DNA from: Candidatus Eisenbacteria bacterium
Lineage (GTDB): Bacteria; Eisenbacteria; RBG-16-71-46
Reading direction: 5' to 3'
DNA: 60,973 nt
NCBI GenBank assembly: GCA_035712145.1
Contig: DASTBI010000182.1
Span: forward strand, 1-60,973
Shown piece by piece: positions 8,535-17,364 of the stretch. Under the pieces are notes generated by a model. The model saw only the letters and a program-made list of their open reading frames with translations. It was not told the origin of the DNA and made no database searches. How positions within the stretch are numbered: position 1 is the stretch's first letter; every line of letters starts with the position of its first letter. A program made the position numbers and the translations under genes.

Positions 8535-9713
8535 TCACCCCGCTGCGCTAGAGACTCTCGGCGCGAACCAGGTCAAGGCGCGCTTCACTCTCTCCTCCAG
8601 CGGGGCGCTCGGGATCGAGTCACTGAACTCCGCGGCCCGCCTTGCCTCGTGCGCCCGGTAACGTAGCTGCCGGAGACAGTGCGCCACCTCGTCGATGCGC
8701 TCCCTGGCCCTGCGCGCCGCTTCGCGCTTCTGGTTCATGAACTCGGTTCCGAACACTCGCCCCGCCTCGTATTGGTTGTGTGGTCTGCAGCGGAGTCGCA
8801 GGTTCTCCACCGTCGTCCGGCCCCCTCGGGCCACCGGCTCGATGTGATCGAACTCCAGGCCTCTTTTCTCGGCGCATCGGTGACCGCTTTCTCCTGCGAA
8901 GGTGCACTGGCCGCCGTCCCGCTCGTAGACGGCTCGCTTCACGTGGGCAGGAATGTGGCGAATGTCTGTTGAAGGTCTCGCATCTCGCGGGTTGTCTGTG
9001 GCTCCGAACTTCCGTTTCTCGAGCTGTCCAATCGCGAGATCCAGAACGCGTCCTAGGACCTTGCTCATGTCGCCGGCTGGAACGGTGTGGGCCAGCAACT
9101 CCTCGGCACGTCTCAGCTTGTCGAAAGTCACTTGGTCAATGATGACCTCGAAGGCGTATCGCTGGGGGGCGACTGGCGTCATCTTCGAGGCAGCCCCAAC
9201 ACGCCCCGGGGCGTGTTGGACGGCTTCCCCGACCTCGGCCGAGCTAGCGTTTCCGAATCGAGGATCTTCGGGAACTGCCACCGCACACAGGCCGGTCGCC
9301 AGTTCCAGTCGTGGGTACCGCTCCACCAGCAGTGCCTCGATCTCTGACTTGCTTCGGCCTTCGGCAGCCTCGATCAGACCTTCAGCACTCTCCGAATCGA
9401 GGTGGGGCGCCAGGAGGATCACGGCGCTCAGGTGAAGCCGGCCCTCCGCGAGGGCTCGGAAGATGCGTGGAAAGCGACGAGCAGTCCGTCCGGCGTGGAT
9501 GCGCTTGAACCCTGCTTCCTCGGACAGCTTCAGCTCTCCGACGCAGTAGGCATGCATCGAGGCGTAGCCAGCCGGCAAGTAGAGCTGTCGTTCGTCGATC
9601 TCGGCGATGTGAGCCAACAGCTCCGCGGTGGCGGTGCGCTCACGACCGGCGATGACGACCGCTTCGCGCAGCAGTGTCTCGTTGCTCAGATGCGTCAGCG
9701 AGTAGTTCCTCAC
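8535..9713 (-). CDS. HNH endonuclease-domain protein (DUF222-like)
   Basis: 392 residues. The N-terminal half is helical and resembles the DUF222/13E12-type region (residues about 1-230, with repeated Leu/Ala helices such as LLAHIAEIDERQLYLPAGY). The C-terminal half has an HNH nuclease core: HIPAHVKRAVYERDGGQC, then LEFDHIEPVARGG and NLRLRCRPHNQ at about 255-320, with the metal-binding His residues present. The last 40 residues form a helical tail with APLEERVKRAL. Proteins of this type occur in many copies per genome in several high-GC phyla and are often suspected to be mobile or phage-linked. The substrate is unknown. Confidence 0.85.
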   Translation of the reverse strand: MRNYSLTHLSNETLLREAVVIAGRERTATAELLAHIAEIDERQLYLPAGYASMHAYCVGELKLSEEAGFKRIHAGRTARRFPRIFRALAEGRLHLSAVILLAPHLDSESAEGLIEAAEGRSKSEIEALLVERYPRLELATGLCAVAVPEDPRFGNASSAEVGEAVQHAPGRVGAASKMTPVAPQRYAFEVIIDQVTFDKLRRAEELLAHTVPAGDMSKVLGRVLDLAIGQLEKRKFGATDNPRDARPSTDIRHIPAHVKRAVYERDGGQCTFAGESGHRCAEKRGLEFDHIEPVARGGRTTVENLRLRCRPHNQYEAGRVFGTEFMNQKREAARRARERIDEVAHCLRQLRYRAHEARRAAEFSDSIPSAPLEERVKRALTWFAPRVSSAAG

Positions 9714-9992
9714 GGCAATCTCGGCGGGGGCGAGTGTGCCGGGGGCTGCGCTTACTTCATATCACGAGCTATTGCGCCGTTCTCAGCGACTCGTACAGCG
9801 AGGAACGGGTGCTGATTTGAAAACGCGGTCGGAACGAACCGAAATGGCTTCGTGGGCGCAAGCCAGAGCCGTGTCGCGCGATCTCTGGTGAGCGATGCCG
9901 AGATGGGCCAGAACGCGAAGAACAATGCGTCAAGCGGTTTTCTTTGGCGCCCCGGTTCCGGGATGCGGGTACGACGCGTCGGCCCGGGCGGG
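9714..9992. other. Intergenic stretch with no recognised feature
   Basis: About 280 bases between the start of the HNH gene and the end of the next minus-strand gene. It must hold the HNH promoter. A short GC-rich hairpin (CCCGG/CCGGG) lies near 9953-9965 without a T-run. I see no RNA gene or repeat here. Confidence 0.4.
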
Positions 9993-10889
9993 CTACGCTT
10001 TCGCCGAGGTCTCCGTCAGCGTGCGGTGCAGCTCCTTGAACTCGGCGTTCAGGTCCTCGATGTCCACCAGGTCGGGCACCAGGCCCTTGGCGCCGTGCTC
10101 GAGCGCATAGCGCGCACCCTCGACCAGCGGCACCGCGCCGCCGGCGCGAAGCTCCTTGGCGAGCACCGGAATCTCGGTGCGCGAAAGCTCCGCCTCCACC
10201 GCGGCCGGCGTCGGCTTCATCATCAGACCGCGAGGGTTGACGGGACCGACCACGAAGTCCGGTCTCACTCCCCACTCGGACAGCGCCGACAGCAGGTGGC
10301 CGAGGTTGTGGGTCTGGAACGCGGCGGCCGCGCGGAAGCGGCGGCGCACGAAACGCACGGTGCTGTCGAAGAAGCTCTTGTGCTTGCCGGCCAGGGCCAG
10401 ATCGGTGATCGCCGCGGCCAGCACGACGCCGCGAAGCTCGGACCGCCGGAACGAGGTGGACTCGAGCTCGAGCAGCAGCGGCACCAGCGCGGCGAAGTCA
10501 CTGCGCAGCACGCCGCCGACGCGCGTGAGACCGGTCCAGGCGAGACGCGCCCGCGCGCCCGTCCCGGCACGCGCCACACGCTTCATCGCGGTCCCGGCCA
10601 GTCCGTGCTCCGACGAGTCGCGCACGTACTCGGGGACGTTGGGAAGCAGCGCGAAGACGGGCACGGTGTGACGCAGCTCCGAGAGCGCGTCACCGAGGAC
10701 GCGTGAAGGGCTCGCCAGCACGCCGTCGGCGCCGAGCTGGATGGCCTTGGAAAACGTCACGGCCAGCGATTCGGGCTCGCGGAAGCGCGCGGTGATCTGG
10801 AGCAGCCGGTCCCGCGGCGCGCGCGTGAACCCCAGCAGGGATTCGGCGCCGAGCAGGAGCTTCGGCGTCTCGGGAGGAGTGCGCTTCAC
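9993..10889 (-). CDS. Unknown cytosolic protein, possibly TIM-barrel-like
   Basis: 298 residues from a GTG start that overlaps the stop of the upstream oxidoreductase gene by four bases (GTGA). I do not recognise the family. The chain alternates short hydrophobic strands and amphipathic helices (LLLGAESLLGF, AIQLGADGVLAS, VPVFALLPNVPEY, ITDLALAG, PDFVVGPVNPRGLMMKPTP, EIPVLAKELRAGGAVPL, HGAKGLVPDLVDIEDL). The periodic beta-alpha pattern, with Gly-Ala-Asp-Gly and Pro-containing strand ends, suggests a TIM barrel. There is no signal peptide or membrane segment. It is the third gene of an operon with an NDUFA9-like epimerase and a Gfo/Idh/MocA oxidoreductase, so a role in sugar or related small-molecule metabolism is plausible. 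Confidence 0.75.
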   Translation of the reverse strand: MKRTPPETPKLLLGAESLLGFTRAPRDRLLQITARFREPESLAVTFSKAIQLGADGVLASPSRVLGDALSELRHTVPVFALLPNVPEYVRDSSEHGLAGTAMKRVARAGTGARARLAWTGLTRVGGVLRSDFAALVPLLLELESTSFRRSELRGVVLAAAITDLALAGKHKSFFDSTVRFVRRRFRAAAAFQTHNLGHLLSALSEWGVRPDFVVGPVNPRGLMMKPTPAAVEAELSRTEIPVLAKELRAGGAVPLVEGARYALEHGAKGLVPDLVDIEDLNAEFKELHRTLTETSAKA

Positions 10890-11968
10890 GGCTTCACCGG
10901 CACGGTGGCGCCATGATCGCGCGCCGAGCGATAGATGGCGTCGATCATGCGCTGAACTTCGAGCGCAGCCGCCACCGTGTTGGGGGGCTCGACCCCTCCC
11001 GTCGCCCAGTGCAGAAAGGCGGCGTCCTGCAGGTAGTAGCTCTCGCCGTTGACGTCGAAGCGCGCGGGCTGGGGCAGGTCGGCTTCGCGCAGCTGCGTGA
11101 GCCCGGCCGGCCAGTCGCCCTGAGGTGTCGCCAGCTCCAGCTCGAGCCCGTCGTTCGACACCAGCATCTTGCCGTTCCGGCCTTCGAACTCGATCACCAC
11201 CGCCGAGTACGGATAGCCGGGCACGCTCCACGACGAGTCGAAGCCGATCTCGGCGCCGTTCTGGAGCCGCATCATGGCGTGGACCTCGTCCTCGACCTCG
11301 CCGAAGAACCACGATCCCTCGGCGCGCGCGTCGACGGGCGTGCCCAGCATCCACTGCAGGAGGAACAGCAGGTGAGACGAGACATTGGTGACCACGCCTC
11401 CCCCCGAGCGCGCAAGGTCGTACATCCATCCCTTGCGCGGTCCGAAGGTCTGGGACAGGTACATCGAGGCGCGGGTCTGCTGGACCTGGCCCAGCACGCC
11501 GGTGCGCAGCACGTGGTGCGCGGCGGCGAAGATCGGGACGAATGCCAGGTTGTAGCCGCACGCTCCCGGCTTGCCATGGCGTTCGACCGCGGCCGCGATC
11601 GCTTCGGCCTCGGACAGCGTGTTCGCCAGCGGCTTCTCCACGAAGATCGCGGCGCCCGCCTCGAGCGCCATCTCGGCGAGCTTTCTGTGCGCGTCGGGCT
11701 GCGTGCAGATGAACACCGCCTCCGGGCGCGTCTTGTCGATCAACCGGGCGGGGTTGTCGAAGAACGGCGCCTTGTGGCCCAGACCGCGCACGCTGCGGCC
11801 GAGCGGGGCGTGATGATCCGAGAGACCCACCAGCTCCACGTCCGGGATGGTGGCCAGCACCGCGGTGTGCGCGACGCCCATCTTGCCGAGGCCGATCACC
11901 GCGGCGCGGATGGCGCGCAGCGGCTTCGGAGCATCGAGCAGCGTGGTGCGGATGGCGGGTGCGGTCAT
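10886..11968 (-). CDS. Gfo/Idh/MocA family NAD(P)-dependent oxidoreductase
   Basis: 360 residues from ATG at 11968. The Rossmann fold opens with AAVIGLGKMGVAHTAVL at about residues 21-37. The EKP motif (AIFVEKPLANTLSEAEAI, about 112-129) supplies the Lys-Pro typical of the family's cofactor and catalytic site. The C-terminal half is the expected open-faced beta sheet. These enzymes oxidise or reduce sugars, inositols or their nucleotide-linked forms; the substrate cannot be read from the sequence. It starts 4 bases after the epimerase stop and its own stop overlaps the GTG of the next gene, so the three are translationally coupled. An upstream in-frame extension exists but its sequence is atypical. 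Confidence 0.92.
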   Translation of the reverse strand: MTAPAIRTTLLDAPKPLRAIRAAVIGLGKMGVAHTAVLATIPDVELVGLSDHHAPLGRSVRGLGHKAPFFDNPARLIDKTRPEAVFICTQPDAHRKLAEMALEAGAAIFVEKPLANTLSEAEAIAAAVERHGKPGACGYNLAFVPIFAAAHHVLRTGVLGQVQQTRASMYLSQTFGPRKGWMYDLARSGGGVVTNVSSHLLFLLQWMLGTPVDARAEGSWFFGEVEDEVHAMMRLQNGAEIGFDSSWSVPGYPYSAVVIEFEGRNGKMLVSNDGLELELATPQGDWPAGLTQLREADLPQPARFDVNGESYYLQDAAFLHWATGGVEPPNTVAAALEVQRMIDAIYRSARDHGATVPVKP

Positions 11969-11972
11969 GGGT

Positions 11973-12860
11973 TCACGCCGCCTGGCCGAGCTTCTCGAGC
12001 CCGGCCTCGAGGCCCGTCCACGAGATCGGGAAATCGCGGCGAGCCGGTCCACCGTCCACGCGCGCGGGAGAGATCATGCCCAGCACGTTGTCTTCGGTGA
12101 GAGGCGGCCGCTCGAGAACCACCCCGAGAGCGCGCGCGATCGCGAGCGCCAGCTCCGGCGGGAGCTTCACGATGCGCGGCGTGGCGCCGGTCCGAGCGGC
12201 GAGACGGTCGATCAACTGTCGAAAAGTCACGCGATCAGGCCCCAGGAGGTCGTAGGTCTTGGAGAGCACGTCGTCACGCTCGAGGCATTGCCCGATCACC
12301 TGGCACACGTCGTCCACGTGGATCGGATCGAGCTCGATCGAGCCCTCCCCAATCATCGGCAGCACCGGCCCTTTCATCGAGCGCTGAAGTCGTGCAAAAA
12401 GCCCGGCGGGCCCCGGGCCGTAGACCAGCGAAGGCCGCAGGATCACCCACTCGAGCGCCGACTGCGCGACCAGCGCCTCGCCTTCGCGCTTGGTCTGGCC
12501 GTAGGGACCCATGCGATCGCGCGAGGCGGAGATCGAGGAAATGAATACCACCCGTCGGCCGCCATTGACCTTCAGGGCGTCGAGGACCTGCCGCGTGCCC
12601 TGGACATTGACCTGGCGCGCCACCGAAGCGCGGGCGACGCCTGTGGCCGCGGCCAGATGGACGACCGCGTCCATCCCGCGCGTGGAGCGGTCGACGGCTC
12701 CCGCGTCCCGGACGTCTCCGACCTCGACCTCGGCGCCGGGAATGATCTGGGCCTCATCGGAGCGACGCACCAGAGCGCGCACGTGATGACCGCGCGCCGC
12801 GAGCAGTGAAACCAGCGGCCGGCCGATGAAGCCCGAAGCTCCGGTGACCAGCACCTTCAT
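11973..12860 (-). CDS. NAD(P)-binding epimerase/dehydratase (NDUFA9-like atypical SDR)
   Basis: 295 residues. N-terminal cofactor motif VLVTGASGFIGRPLV (residues 3-17), a DVRDAG segment binding the nucleotide, and the catalytic-region equivalents FISSISASRDRMGPYGQTKR (about 109-128) with Tyr and Lys of a YxxxK arrangement. The segment WVILRPSLVYGPG is typical of extended SDRs. Similarity in layout to complex I NDUFA9-like proteins suggests a quinone/NADPH or sugar epimerase role; substrate unknown. First gene of a three-gene operon with the Gfo/Idh/MocA protein and the unknown protein. Only 118 bases separate it from the stop of the YVTN gene upstream. Confidence 0.92.
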   Translation of the reverse strand: MKVLVTGASGFIGRPLVSLLAARGHHVRALVRRSDEAQIIPGAEVEVGDVRDAGAVDRSTRGMDAVVHLAAATGVARASVARQVNVQGTRQVLDALKVNGGRRVVFISSISASRDRMGPYGQTKREGEALVAQSALEWVILRPSLVYGPGPAGLFARLQRSMKGPVLPMIGEGSIELDPIHVDDVCQVIGQCLERDDVLSKTYDLLGPDRVTFRQLIDRLAARTGATPRIVKLPPELALAIARALGVVLERPPLTEDNVLGMISPARVDGGPARRDFPISWTGLEAGLEKLGQAA

Positions 12861-12978
12861 GGTGATTTGGGCCGCTCTCGTGGGACGGGAATGCGAACGC
12901 TCCGGGCCAGGATCCTTCCCGACAACGGAGCGCGCGCGAGTCTACACGGGGCGCGGAAGCGCGTCCACGTACGCGGAT

Positions 12979-15804
12979 CTAGCGGAGCTTGACGACGTTG
13001 CGGCTCCAGCTTCCTTCGCCGGTGGTGAGGCGGATGAAGTAGACGCCGGGGCTCGCGGAACGGCCGTCATCGCGCTGGCCATCCCAGCGGAGACTCTGGA
13101 GGCCAGCCTCCCGCCACTCGCCGCGTGCAATGCTGCGTACGTGGCGACCGAGCAGGTCGTGTACCACGCAATCGACACGGCCGGTCCGGGAGAGCCCGAA
13201 GGTCAGCTCGGTGGAGACGCCGAACGGGTTGGGCTTGAGACCGCGGATGCCGGCCACCTTGAGGACGTCCCCCACGCCGACGTTGTTCGGAGTCGACCCC
13301 GGGTCGCCGGGATTGCTGCCCGCCAGAACCTCATCGAAGTCGAGGAACGTGTCGCGGTCGCGATCGATTCCCATGCGCCGGCCGAGACCGGGCGCGACGC
13401 CGGTCACGGTGACCTCCGAGCCCGGACCGGCCAGCGCCATCAGGCTGGTCGTCGAGATCGACTCGCCGGCCTTGTCGGACATCCACGTGCCGGCCCCCTG
13501 ATACCACCAGCCGCGTGGCTGCCCGCCCACACGACCCTTGGCGATCAGCGCGCAGTGACCGAGCTGGGCCTCGCCCGCGAGCGTGTCGAAGCGCGTGGTC
13601 GAGCCGCCGGGTAACGTCACCTGGGCTCCCACGGACGGCGCGAGACCCGTGTCGAAGGCGAGCAGGAACGCTTCGACGTCGCGCCGGTTCTCGTCGGGCG
13701 TCTGGTTGGAGGGCTGGCTGAAGTTGAAGCCGGAGAACCGGAGGAAGTTGAAGAGGTTGTCGGTCGAACCGTCGTGAATGAAACCGAAGCCGCGCTTGCT
13801 GGTCACGGGCCCATCGGTGAAGCCGGTCTTCTTGTACATGTTGCGAAGCTGCGGAACCTTCATGTCCTGTGATTCCTGCAGCGCGGCCGCGGGCGTGATC
13901 TGGCCGCCAGTGCCTGGCCCGAAGCTCGACGCGGCGTGGCAGAAGTTGCAGGTTTGACCCCCGTCCACGGGCTGGTTGAAGAAGAACGTCTGGCCACGCT
14001 TGGCGCTCGGTGAATGGAGCGGGGCGTCGGAGAAGTCGCGGTTGAGCGTCTGGTTCGGATTGGGCGGGTATGCGAGCGGCGCCACGAAGGCGTTGAAGGC
14101 CGCTATCTCGGTGTCGGGAAGCGCGGTCGCCCGGCCCATCAGGTTCACGAACGCCGGGTTGAACGCGTCGAGGCTGGCCCGGTCGGCGCGCCAGTGGAAG
14201 TCCCCGTAAGTCGGGGCCGAGAGTCCGCGCAAGCTCTGCGTGGTCATCGGGCCCTTCATGGGGTGCACTTGCGGCTGCAGGAGCGGCGCCAACGCCTGAC
14301 CGGTGAGATCGACCGGCTCCATGTTCCCCTGCGGATTGCCCAGGTCCCACGCCAGGTTGTCGAAATCGCCGAACACGTGGCAGCTCGCGCACGCCTGGTC
14401 GCCATGCCCCGAGGTGAAGCCCCCGTAGAAGAACTTCCGGCCGTTGACGATCGCGTCGGGCGTCGGATCGAAGCCGATCACGTTCGTCGCGACCACGGAG
14501 AGGTCGACCGCAGAGAGCGTCTGGAGCTGGTTGCGGAAGCGCCCGAGCACGTACACGCGGTTGCGCGCCGCGTCCACCGCGATCCCGGTCGGCCCGGCAA
14601 TGGTCGGCATCCGGCGCGTGATCACGGGCACGCCCGAGACGTCGATCTCGGCGATCCGGTCGTTGGCGAGCGCGGTGACGTAGAGCCGCTGCCCGGTGGA
14701 CCCCCACGCGACCCCGGTGGGAAGGCCGATCGCCACGGCGAGGTCCGAAGGCGGGCCGGGTGTCGTGGCGTAGTTGATGGTCGGATTGAGGTCGAACGTC
14801 GAGACCGCACCCCCCGCGGTGATGAGGCCGGCGCGCGTGTCGACCATGTGACCGCGCAGGTTGGGCTCGAAACGCGTGAGGTTGCGCGGCTCCGTCGCCG
14901 TCACCGCGACCCGGCCATCGGTCGCGCTCACGGCGAGACCGAAGTTTACGGCCCCGATGTCCGAGAAGGTGTTGACCACGGTGTTCGTCGCCGTCGCGAT
15001 CTCGGCCACGTCCGTGTCGAAGAGGTCGTAGAAGATCTTGCGCTGACCCGTGGGATTGGCGGTGGAGCTCCATACCTGACCCGCTTCGTCCCGCCACTGG
15101 CCGGCCTGCTGCTGGACGATGAGCCCTGTGATCGGCGGTGGAGGGAGGCCCGGCCTCAAAGGAGGATTGGGCGGGGGTGCGGCGCTCCGGGGCGGACTGC
15201 CAAAGGTCACCTCCTGCTCCGAAAGCACCGAGGTGCGGTTTCCGGCGTGGAATACCGCCACGTAGACGCGGGTGCCCGCGGCGTTGGTGGCGAGCGCGCG
15301 TGGCATCCGCCCGGCGATCGGGATGCTCTGCAGGAACTGGCGTGTCGAGGCATCGTAGACCTTGACGGCGTCCTCCTGCGACACGCTCACGTAGGCCTTG
15401 CCCGCGGCGAAGACGACGTCGCTCGGCTCGTCACCGACTTGGAGGGTCGCCTTCACGTGGAGGGTGCTGAGATCGACGATGCTGATGTCGTCGGAGAGAT
15501 GGTTGACCACCCAGGCTTCGACGTCGCTCCGCGCCACGACCGACACCGGCTCGAGGCCGACCGGGATCTCCGCGAGCCGCACCGGTGAGGCGCCGGCCAG
15601 GTCGAACACGGTGAGCCGGTTGTCCGCCGTGTTGACGGCGAGCAGTCGGTTGCCGTTCGGGGTCAGCGCCAGCGGGTGGACGTGCGAACTCTCGAAGTGA
15701 ACGAAGTCGTGCGTATCGCTGGTGCGGGAGATCAGCAGCCCCGGCAGGGAGCCGAGACCGAGCACCAGCAATGAGAGCGTGAGGAGCCAAGCAAGACAGC
15801 GCAT
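12979..15804 (-). CDS. Secreted YVTN-propeller / diheme cytochrome c protein with FlgD-like C-terminal domain
   Basis: 941 residues from ATG at 15804. A signal peptide (MRCLAWLLTLSLLVLGLG) leads into YVTN/NHL-like beta-propeller repeats (about 45-440), with phrases such as LTPNGNRLLAVNTADNRL and GIAVDAARNRVYVLG. Two heme c sites follow: CASCH near 472 and CNFCH near 619, in a di-heme peroxidase-like region (TQSLRGLSAPTYGDFHWR; VPQLRNMYKKTGF). The last 80 residues (DCVVHDLLGRHVRSI, then SPGVYFIRLTTGEG and NVVKLR) form a FlgD-like or T9SS type-A-like sorting domain. A likely role is an extracellular or outer-membrane redox protein; the electron partner is unknown. The longer in-frame start (15840) lacks support because the hydrophobic core begins at 15804. 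Confidence 0.88.
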   Translation of the reverse strand: MRCLAWLLTLSLLVLGLGSLPGLLISRTSDTHDFVHFESSHVHPLALTPNGNRLLAVNTADNRLTVFDLAGASPVRLAEIPVGLEPVSVVARSDVEAWVVNHLSDDISIVDLSTLHVKATLQVGDEPSDVVFAAGKAYVSVSQEDAVKVYDASTRQFLQSIPIAGRMPRALATNAAGTRVYVAVFHAGNRTSVLSEQEVTFGSPPRSAAPPPNPPLRPGLPPPPITGLIVQQQAGQWRDEAGQVWSSTANPTGQRKIFYDLFDTDVAEIATATNTVVNTFSDIGAVNFGLAVSATDGRVAVTATEPRNLTRFEPNLRGHMVDTRAGLITAGGAVSTFDLNPTINYATTPGPPSDLAVAIGLPTGVAWGSTGQRLYVTALANDRIAEIDVSGVPVITRRMPTIAGPTGIAVDAARNRVYVLGRFRNQLQTLSAVDLSVVATNVIGFDPTPDAIVNGRKFFYGGFTSGHGDQACASCHVFGDFDNLAWDLGNPQGNMEPVDLTGQALAPLLQPQVHPMKGPMTTQSLRGLSAPTYGDFHWRADRASLDAFNPAFVNLMGRATALPDTEIAAFNAFVAPLAYPPNPNQTLNRDFSDAPLHSPSAKRGQTFFFNQPVDGGQTCNFCHAASSFGPGTGGQITPAAALQESQDMKVPQLRNMYKKTGFTDGPVTSKRGFGFIHDGSTDNLFNFLRFSGFNFSQPSNQTPDENRRDVEAFLLAFDTGLAPSVGAQVTLPGGSTTRFDTLAGEAQLGHCALIAKGRVGGQPRGWWYQGAGTWMSDKAGESISTTSLMALAGPGSEVTVTGVAPGLGRRMGIDRDRDTFLDFDEVLAGSNPGDPGSTPNNVGVGDVLKVAGIRGLKPNPFGVSTELTFGLSRTGRVDCVVHDLLGRHVRSIARGEWREAGLQSLRWDGQRDDGRSASPGVYFIRLTTGEGSWSRNVVKLR

Positions 15805-15889
15805 AGGCGGGGGTCTCCAACCGTGCGAGCGAGGGGGCAAAGTCTAGCATCCGGCCCCCCGCCTTCAAGGCCGATCCGGAAAAGAGTGA

Positions 15890-15910
15890 GGGCGCCTTGT
15901 GGCGGCGCCC
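15890..15910 (-). terminator. Intrinsic terminator of the GIDE-LemA operon
   Basis: GGGCGCC at 15890-15896 and GGCGCCC at 15904-15910 form a perfect 7-bp stem with a 7-base loop. On the minus strand the hairpin is followed by TCACTCTTTTCC, a moderately T-rich tail. It lies 22 bases after the lemA stop, as expected for a rho-independent terminator. Confidence 0.65.
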
Positions 15911-15931
15911 CCCCTGGCGATCCGATGGTTC

Positions 15932-16507
15932 TCACGCGGCCTGGAAGTTGATCTCCACGTCCCGGCGATCCTCGGCGTCCACCTGGAACAGCTCGGCGGG
16001 AACGCAGGTCAGCATGTCCGCCACGAAGCGGTCGGGGATCTGCTGGATGCGCGTATTGAAGGTGGTGACCGTGTCGTTGTAGAACTCGCGGCGGTCGGCG
16101 ATCTGGTTCTCGAGCTCGCTGATGCGGTTCTGCAGCTGGATGAAGGACTGGTTGGCCTTGAGGTCTGGATACGCCTCGGCCACCGCGAAGATCGCTCCCA
16201 GCGCACGGTTCAGCATGCCCTCGGCGCCGGCGCGCTGCCCGACCGACTTGGCTTCGGCCAGAGCCGCGCGCGCTTCGCTCAGCTTGTCGAACACGCCGCG
16301 CTCGTGCCGCATGTATCCCTCGCAGGTCTTGACCAGCTTGGGCAGCTCGTCGTGCCGCTGCTTGAGCAGAACGTCGATGTTGGACCACGAGCGCGAGATG
16401 TTGTTCCGCAGCGCCACCAGGCCGTTGTAGATGGAAAGGACGTAGCCGATCGTGCCCACCACGGCGAAACCGATCACCGCCGTCCAGAAGATCTCACCGA
16501 CGAACAT
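15932..16507 (-). CDS. lemA: LemA family protein
   Basis: 191 residues, the usual LemA length. One N-terminal membrane segment (IFWTAVIGFAVVGTIGYVLS, about 6-25) is followed by the diagnostic motif YNGLVALRNNISRSWSNIDV and by a long helical bundle with KQRHDELPKLVKTCEGYM and EAYPDLKANQSFIQLQNRI. LemA proteins are inner-membrane-anchored helical proteins of unknown biochemical function, usually found beside GIDE or TPM-type partners. It is the last gene of the operon with two GIDE-domain proteins, 38 bases after the preceding stop, and is followed by a terminator hairpin. Confidence 0.96.
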   Translation of the reverse strand: MFVGEIFWTAVIGFAVVGTIGYVLSIYNGLVALRNNISRSWSNIDVLLKQRHDELPKLVKTCEGYMRHERGVFDKLSEARAALAEAKSVGQRAGAEGMLNRALGAIFAVAEAYPDLKANQSFIQLQNRISELENQIADRREFYNDTVTTFNTRIQQIPDRFVADMLTCVPAELFQVDAEDRRDVEINFQAA

Positions 16508-16545
16508 CGTTTCCTCCCTCCGTCTTCATGACGGTCGTGCCTGGC

Positions 16546-17364
16546 TCAGAGCAGCTTGCGGGATGCGATCACGTTCAGCCAGTAAGCCAGTCCCAACAAC
16601 GCCAGCAATGGCCCGCCCCAGATCATGGCGACGGCCTTCACCTTGAGCCCGAACGCCAGATCACGCTCGGACTCCTGACTGATGATGAACGTCCTCTCGT
16701 TCTCTCCCTGCCGCACCACCGCGGTCGTGGCGTCGTCGCGCTCCCTCCGTTGGCGATCGCCGAGCCCATCCGTCCCGGTCGCCGCCAGCGCCTCGCCCTC
16801 GGACACCACGATGGCGCGACTCCTCGGCATCGCGGTGCCCAGCACGTACACCTGCATTCCGTCTTCCAGCGTGCGCTCGCGAAACCGCAGCCAGGAGAGC
16901 CGGTGGATCGGCCCGATCGCCGCCGGGTACTCGCGCAGGTAATCGGCGTAGACCTCGGGAAGGTTGAAGCCCGAGCACTCCTCGTCGGTGCCGAACCGCA
17001 CGCGGCAGTCCGAGCCATGCGGGTAGACCAGTGCCACGCCGGTATCGTCCTCGATGTAGAACGGATTGCCGGATTGATTGCGGTGCACCACCGACCACCC
17101 TCCGCGCTTCTTGCCCCGCACCGCGATCTCCACCTGCCAGTGCGCGCAGGCTCTGCCGGAGAAGGGCGCCGTCATCGTGCTCCGCGCTTCGACCTTGCCG
17201 TTCAGCTCCACCAGGCCCATGGCCATCGAGCGCACGCGCGCCGTCGGCGTGTTCTCGATGAGCCGGCAGGTGCGCATGTGCTTGAAGCCGCGCCAGAGCA
17301 TCAACGGACCGGCGACCAGGCCGATCGCAGCCGCGATCGGGAGACGGGGGTCGATCTCGATCAC
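16546..17364 (-). CDS. GIDE-domain membrane protein
   Basis: 272 residues with a membrane segment at each end (IAAAIGLVAGPLMLW at about 9-23; AVAMIWGGPLLALLGLAYWL near 245-264). The middle resembles the GIDE domain found in eukaryotic MULAN/E3 ligases and in bacterial partners of LemA: ELNGKVEARSTMTAPFSG, CAHWQVEI and DDTGVALVYP. The domain is thought to bind or sense at the membrane; no ligase RING domain is present in the bacterial protein. Its ATG overlaps the stop of the upstream paralogue by four bases. Function unknown, but the LemA partnership is recurrent in bacteria. Confidence 0.85.
   Translation of the reverse strand: MIEIDPRLPIAAAIGLVAGPLMLWRGFKHMRTCRLIENTPTARVRSMAMGLVELNGKVEARSTMTAPFSGRACAHWQVEIAVRGKKRGGWSVVHRNQSGNPFYIEDDTGVALVYPHGSDCRVRFGTDEECSGFNLPEVYADYLREYPAAIGPIHRLSWLRFRERTLEDGMQVYVLGTAMPRSRAIVVSEGEALAATGTDGLGDRQRRERDDATTAVVRQGENERTFIISQESERDLAFGLKVKAVAMIWGGPLLALLGLAYWLNVIASRKLL

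Noticed and set aside
9940-9992. GC-rich hairpin CCCGG/CCGGG as terminator of the 9993 gene
   Set aside because: Short stem, no T-run on the minus strand; could be a random GC-rich fold.
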